Below the pieces are notes generated by a model. The model worked only from the letters and a program-made list of their open reading frames with translations, had not been told where the DNA came from and did no database searches. This document shows positions 59,301-64,000 of a stretch of 64,000 bases of DNA, in pieces (positions within the stretch are counted from its first letter, which is position 1; every line of letters begins with the position of its first letter). Location of the stretch: the NCBI GenBank assembly GCA_021234155.1, contig JAJEKV010000084.1, positions 622,001-686,000 of the forward strand, written 5' to 3'. Position numbers and translations under genes: made by a program. This DNA comes from Isoetes taiwanensis (taxonomy: Eukaryota; Streptophyta; Lycopodiopsida; Isoetales; Isoetaceae).

Positions 59301-60600
59301 GAATTTATAGCTACGAATCCAATAATGTTGAAGTATAATACTAATACTGTTGAAGTATAATACCAAGAATGTTGAAGAATAATATCAATAATGCTGAAGT
59401 ATTATACCATTCGGTGGTGGCGAAATAGGCCCTTCAATAATTTGTAACTGAGTTGATTTCGCGACCGCGGGCTACGGTCGGCAAGAAAGATGGGCCCGTG
59501 AAACTAAACTAGATCCGTTTATTTTCGCACCGTAGCCACCTGCGCGCGAAAATAGGCCCTTCAATAATTTGTAACTGAGGCGACTTCGCACCGTGGCTAC
59601 GGTGCCGAATATGACCACAAATAGAACAATCACATGAGAAAATACAAGGATGGTAGAAGAAATCATTCAATTACACTAAAAGTGTAAGATTGCCAAGATA
59701 ATACATGATAATATAAGGATGTTACTTAATTACACGAAAATCACTTGCTTATATACTTAATTTCTATGAAAATCTTTATACCAGTTTATACACATATTCC
59801 AATGGAGTATCTTTACCGTGATATATGTATTACATGTCGGTCGTGTGCTATGTAGCCATAGGTCACGTGTATCCCAAGGAATTGTATCCCAGTCGGGGAA
59901 TTTAGACAGTAACCACAGGATGTTGAAATCAAGGGAACGGAATAGGAGCTTACCAATATCCACAAAAGATTTGTAATGGAAGTTGTAAAGTTCAATGAGG
60001 ATATAAATCCTATTCTTTTCACTAGTAGGAATGACTAGAGGTACACAAAGGATCCGAGAGAGTAGGCCATGAAACCATGGAAAAGCATGTCCTTTAACCG
60101 TTTCTAGCCTAGCTTCTAAATCTAAGGGGGTTCAAGAAGTCCCAAAGCACTTAGAGTGATCCTTGCATGACTTTCGGGCCGATCTCCCGGTGGAGGGAGA
60201 TGACGAAATATAGCGACGATAATGAAGTTGATCACCGCCTTGCAAGCTTTGTGGTTGGGCCGCGGACGCCATCGATGCTCCCAAAAGTTGCTAAAAATTG
60301 ATCAAAGGTGCATGTATTTATTCTCACAAGATGCTTGCGTGTATTCCTGGATCGTTGGAACCGAGGATGTTCTTGCAAAGTTACCATTTGCAAGAAATTA
60401 GTGGAGCGCATAAGGAACAACTAGTGGAGCGCATGTGGAGGCAAGGAGCATGCAAGAAAGGAGCGCATTGGGAGGCAAGGAGCAACAAGAAGCTTTATGT
60501 GGGAGGCAAGCAAAGATGCAAACAAGAAGCGCATTAAAGACAATGAAGGCATAGATGCCTATTTAAAGAGAAAACCAGTATATATGCTATACACGCATAT
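59300..60600. other. No supported gene; short repeats
   Basis: A run of atgttgaagtataatacNaa units (59325-59400), a 34-bp duplication of aataggcccttcaataattt + gtaactgag (59425 and 59551), a gcaaggagc-rich stretch (60440-60540) and a TATA-like gcctatttaaagag (60558). No protein recognised. Confidence 0.5.
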
Positions 60601-60626
60601 TTATATTTACATGTGTTTTTGTACAT

Positions 60627-61114
60627 TTAAGGGATAGGTTCTATACGCATAAAATTAAAATTCCCGACGATAAAGTCAAAAAAATACGATTTTTAATAAA
60701 ATAATGATTTAACGTGATAAAACCCTCACGCACGGAAAAAAAATTTCGCAGACGCCAAAGCTGCGGAAAGCCGCGACGCTTTTTTTTCGCATACGCCGGC
60801 AAAGAAAACCGTCTGACGAATTTTTTTTTTGGGGGACGCTGAAACCCTTCGCTTAGCGTCGACGCGAAAAACTTTTCGCACGCTGAAACAGAGGTTTCAG
60901 ACGCCGAAATTTGAATTTCAAAAAAATATATATATTTTTCGTCAGACGCTGATTTTCAAGCTTGAATTAGAAGGTTTCACAGACGCAAAAATCTTCCGAC
61001 CCGGATTTTTTGCCGATTTTTACGCTTTATACGGCAGAAATTGGGGGTCGTATCATACAATTCATAATTATTCCTCAGTGATAAAACGTCTGGTAATGTA
61101 TTGAACCTATCCCT
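60627..61114. mobile_element. TIR element candidate, about 490 bp
   Basis: AGGGATAGGTTC with ATAC one base on (60628) is matched by GAACCTATCCCT (61103-61114) with a partly matching inner part. The interior has several tttcgcaNacgcc words. No target duplication was resolved and no transposase is present. Confidence 0.4.
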
Positions 61115-61254
61115 CGTACTACATTATGCTCGTATATATAACCAATAATGCTGCTACAGTGCATGTCAATAATTTTGTTCGACATAAGTATGTACCCATT
61201 CAATGCGTAAGGCATCCATTTGCTATGTCTCTGCCACGTTTATTCTTATTACAG

Positions 61255-61510
61255 GGGGTCTACCTTGCCTCCTCGCCCCGAAGATATAGATTCCATTACT
61301 TGCACTATGAAATATAATGATCTTTATAGATGTTCTCAGAGGGGTATCCCCCTTGATCCCTGGCTGGAAGGAGTAGCAGAGGGTCGAAATCGTTCTTCCA
61401 ACGGGTTTTATCGTGTTGTTATCCACCTTCATCGGGTTCCAGAGCGTCGCGTCTATGAGATTAATCGCATCACTCAACTACCTGCTCATGATGATCCCGA
61501 TTGCGAATGA
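61255..61510 (+). CDS. Possible terminal exon of an unknown gene
   Basis: A strong splice acceptor (tttattcttattacag, ending 61254) precedes an 84-codon frame ending with TGA at 61510. It includes RPEDIDSITCTMKYNDLYRC, FYRVVIHLHRVPERR and a final acidic DDPDCE. Codon use and composition look protein-like, unlike the flanks, but I recognise no family. No upstream exon was found, so it may be a gene relic or chance. Confidence 0.3.
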
Positions 61511-61899
61511 ACTTCTGCATTCATGTATGATATGCCTCTTATATGAGTTCTAAATTCTGTTACTAGAATATTTCAGACATTCGCTAGTTATAAGTATGTA
61601 ACCATAAGTGGTACATGTGATCCATCTATTTACCGCACATTTTCAATTTGGAAAGCTCTTGGCCATTTTCCTTACATGTAGATTCTAAATTCAGATAAGC
61701 ATTTTCTTCAAGAAGTGTGTAGTCACAAGGCGCGAATTGCGCCCCCAAAAACGTTGGAATCGCTATTTTTGCATCGGGCGGCGGTCGAAAAATAGACCTT
61801 CCCACGTATCGTGGAATAGTCATTTTCGCGACATGCCCACCGGTACACTTGGCGTAATATTGGTTATTCCATAACTAATTCCCAACTTCATTCAAGATC

Positions 61900-63950
61900 A
61901 GTATTACCCGCGTGCATTACATTTGTCATTCATCAATTGAATACCAACTAAGTTCGCACCGTTTAGAGATAATGATGACAAAGTCTAGTGACTTATGTCA
62001 AGTAAAAGATAGTCAATATGGCATGAGCGTTAAAGTACCCCACAAATTGAGCATGTAAGAGACCTGGAAGTGGTCTATGTCAATGTGTTGGTTGGGCTTG
62101 CAAATCAAATTTGGATTTGATGATGCATTACTTGGGGTGTTAGGCTATGGAAGCCAACAAAGTCAAGTAGTAAGGTAGTTAGAATTGTTGGATCTATAGA
62201 AAGAGTGTGAGCATAGACTTAAAGTTCTTCTTGCTCAATCTTGCAAGGCAAGGCATTTGGGTTCTAGTGAGGCTTGACTAGGAACACCATCATACGGTAG
62301 TTTATGGAGTAGTCAAAACTCTTATAGGCAGGGTTTAGAGAGTGGCCAAAACTCCTATTAGTACATCATCCAAGCCGAGTAATAGATAAATTCTATGCCA
62401 AACTGTAAATTGGATGCATACGACTTTAAGAATTCACTTCCAAAAGCAAAAGATTGCTTGATTTTTTGAAAAGGGAAGGAAAAGGATTTCCTAGCCTCTA
62501 GAAAGAATAAGCAAGATGGAATGCGATGGCATTATCAAACTTACCACATGGTGGTAGAGAATATATTTGATGAAGGAAAATTGCTTATTCTACCCTAAGA
62601 AAAAGGAGTCACGAATTGGAATGTGAATGTGGAACCCAAAATTGTTGAGGAAAGGGTTCACCTAATAAAGATGTGAAGGTCGACAAACTTAGGAAGAAAG
62701 TTTTCCTAGAGGAATGGCGTTATGCTGGCAGGGCCAGGCATGCCATGGAGACCTAAAAGGGCAGAGTTTGAACCATCACTACTTGCTATCAAAGTAGTAT
62801 ACATGAATATAAGGATTCTTGAGATGCTTGGAGCAAGAGAATCAACTCTGGGAGTTGTGATAGAGAATCCAATTGAAATTCATGATTAGCCATAATTGGT
62901 GTATTGGCTATTTATGGAGCAAGGTCTTAAGAAATGCAAGGATTAACCTGCGGTTAATGTTGCAAAAGATCTCTGATGAATGATCAGAGTGTGAATGGTA
63001 CAATTATTAGAAGCTTGTTTCTAATTAGATCCCTAGAGGAGTATATGGTCATTACCATTGTATTGCTTTTAAAAAGCAGGGTCTTATGTAGCATAATATT
63101 CTTAGATCTAGATCAAGAATATTGAATTCACATGGGTTAGTGAATTCACCTGACTAGCATCAGGTACTTAGTTGCACTAAGTGTCAACTAAGGGACAAAC
63201 TGGGCCTCTGTTCTAGTCCAAAAAGTTGGTAAAATGCGGCATAAAAAAGCTGGGGTTCTTGGTGGAAGAATAAACACAAGGATCTAGGAAAGTCAATGAA
63301 GACAGCATATGAGTTGAGTTAGAACCTATGAATGGATTAGGAGTGCACCCTATTCCGCATAAGTCAACTCAAGAAAGCAATATTGTCCAAAGACTGTGAC
63401 AATACTCCTAGCCCTTAGCTCTAAGGTAACTTCTGAGGTGATTCTAGACACTCGCATTCGGAGGCTGCGCAATAAGAGTATTGCAGAGTACTAGATCTTA
63501 TGGCGAGATCAGTCACTTCCCAAGCCCACATGGGGAAGTGAAGAGTAAATGCAGCCAAATCCTCACCTAGCTCAAAACCCGTTGATAACATGGAAGGATT
63601 AAGGGAGTCAATATGAGGTCAGTTACCTAAAAGTAAAGAATTAGAGACAAGCATCAGGGATGGCAATTAGGACGTCCTCTAAAGGATGAGTTATGAAACC
63701 ATGATCACAGGGTGATCCATGGAACGGATTTCAGAAGGGACTAGAGGATGAAACCATGATCATAGGGCGATCCAGGGAATGGGTTTCCGAAGGGACGAGA
63801 AGTTGAAACCACGATCACGAGGTGATCCAGGGAAAGGGTTTCAAAATGGACTAGATGGTGAAACCATGGTCATCGGGTGACTCAGGGAATAGGTTTTAAA
63901 ATACACATACTTCCATGATCCTTGGGGACCAAGGATTTGAAGGGGGGAGG
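61900..63950 (+). mobile_element. 3' internal part of a plus-strand LTR retrotransposon
   Basis: About 2 kb of non-coding sequence leads into a minisatellite and a polypurine tract followed by an LTR start. No RT or integrase motifs are visible, so this is a 3' non-coding region or a decayed element. The left boundary is arbitrary. Confidence 0.4.
63690..63895 (+). repeat. About 65-bp tandem repeat, four copies
   Basis: Units of gaaaccatgatcacNgggtga + tccagggaaNgggttt + cagaagggactaga occur at about 63692, 63750, 63806 and 63862. Confidence 0.85.
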
Positions 63951-64000
63951 TATGTTACGAACATAGGTTAGGCCCTAGGTCATAAGTCATATGTTCATAT
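63939..64000 (+). other. Polypurine tract and start of a 3' LTR
   Basis: gaaggggggagg (63939-63950) is followed by TATGTTACGAACATAGG; the LTR probably begins TGTTACG at 63953 and runs out of the window. The terminal word tatgttacgaacata is itself palindromic. Confidence 0.65.

Overview
The window reads as nuclear DNA of a land plant with a large, repeat-rich genome. Evidence: one intact spliced eIF5A gene with plant-type sequence, a decayed PCMP/PLS-type pentatricopeptide (PPR) gene, GT-AG introns, Met-tRNA primer sites of plant LTR elements, and LINE, TRIM and Helitron remnants. The PPR style and the mix of elements suggest a seed-free plant such as a fern, but that is inference. No prokaryotic operons, rRNA genes, intact tRNA genes or CRISPR arrays were seen. 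Many open stretches elsewhere are T-rich or repeat-derived and are not supported as genes.

Layout. 0-5 kb: end of a shared insertion, a LINE fragment (copy A), a minus-strand Ty3/gypsy gag-protease remnant, a tRNA-like SINE head and a retroelement 3' end with a (TTCC)n tail. 5-12 kb: T-rich DNA with tandem duplications, two long GATA arrays in a duplicated block, a tRNA-derived SINE and the PPR pseudogene. 12.5-20.3 kb: one minus-strand LINE split between reverse transcriptase blocks A and B by a 3.5-kb insertion; the same insertion/LINE junction recurs at position 174/175, so a segment was duplicated. 20.3-26 kb: an LTR-like segment with a primer site, then a LINE endonuclease remnant. 26.2-34.9 kb: a TRIM array joined to a family of LTR-like repeats whose ends are long palindromes, including a 238-bp and a 4.07-kb foldback. 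34.9-39.3 kb: a second retroelement 3' end, GA-rich tandem units, a 5'-truncated LINE with an 18-bp target duplication, and a MITE-like foldback.

39.7-41.0 kb: the eIF5A gene, five exons, the only intact gene seen. 41-47 kb: mostly featureless, with two decayed coding remnants. 47.8-52.5 kb: a minus-strand non-autonomous LTR retrotransposon with primer site and polypurine tract, interrupting an unknown coding exon and itself carrying a solo LTR with a 5-bp target duplication. 52.69-59.07 kb: two Helitron-like elements head to tail, bounded by a paralogous empty site. The first carries two arrays of TTCnnGAA in exact 10-bp phase, the consensus of heat-shock elements, beside a tRNA-like pol III promoter. 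59-64 kb: minisatellite, a TIR element, a possible unknown exon, and the 3' part of another LTR retrotransposon whose 3' LTR begins about 50 bp before the window ends.

Best leads for something undescribed: the heat-shock-element arrays in the tandem Helitrons, and the palindromic-LTR family that abuts a TRIM.
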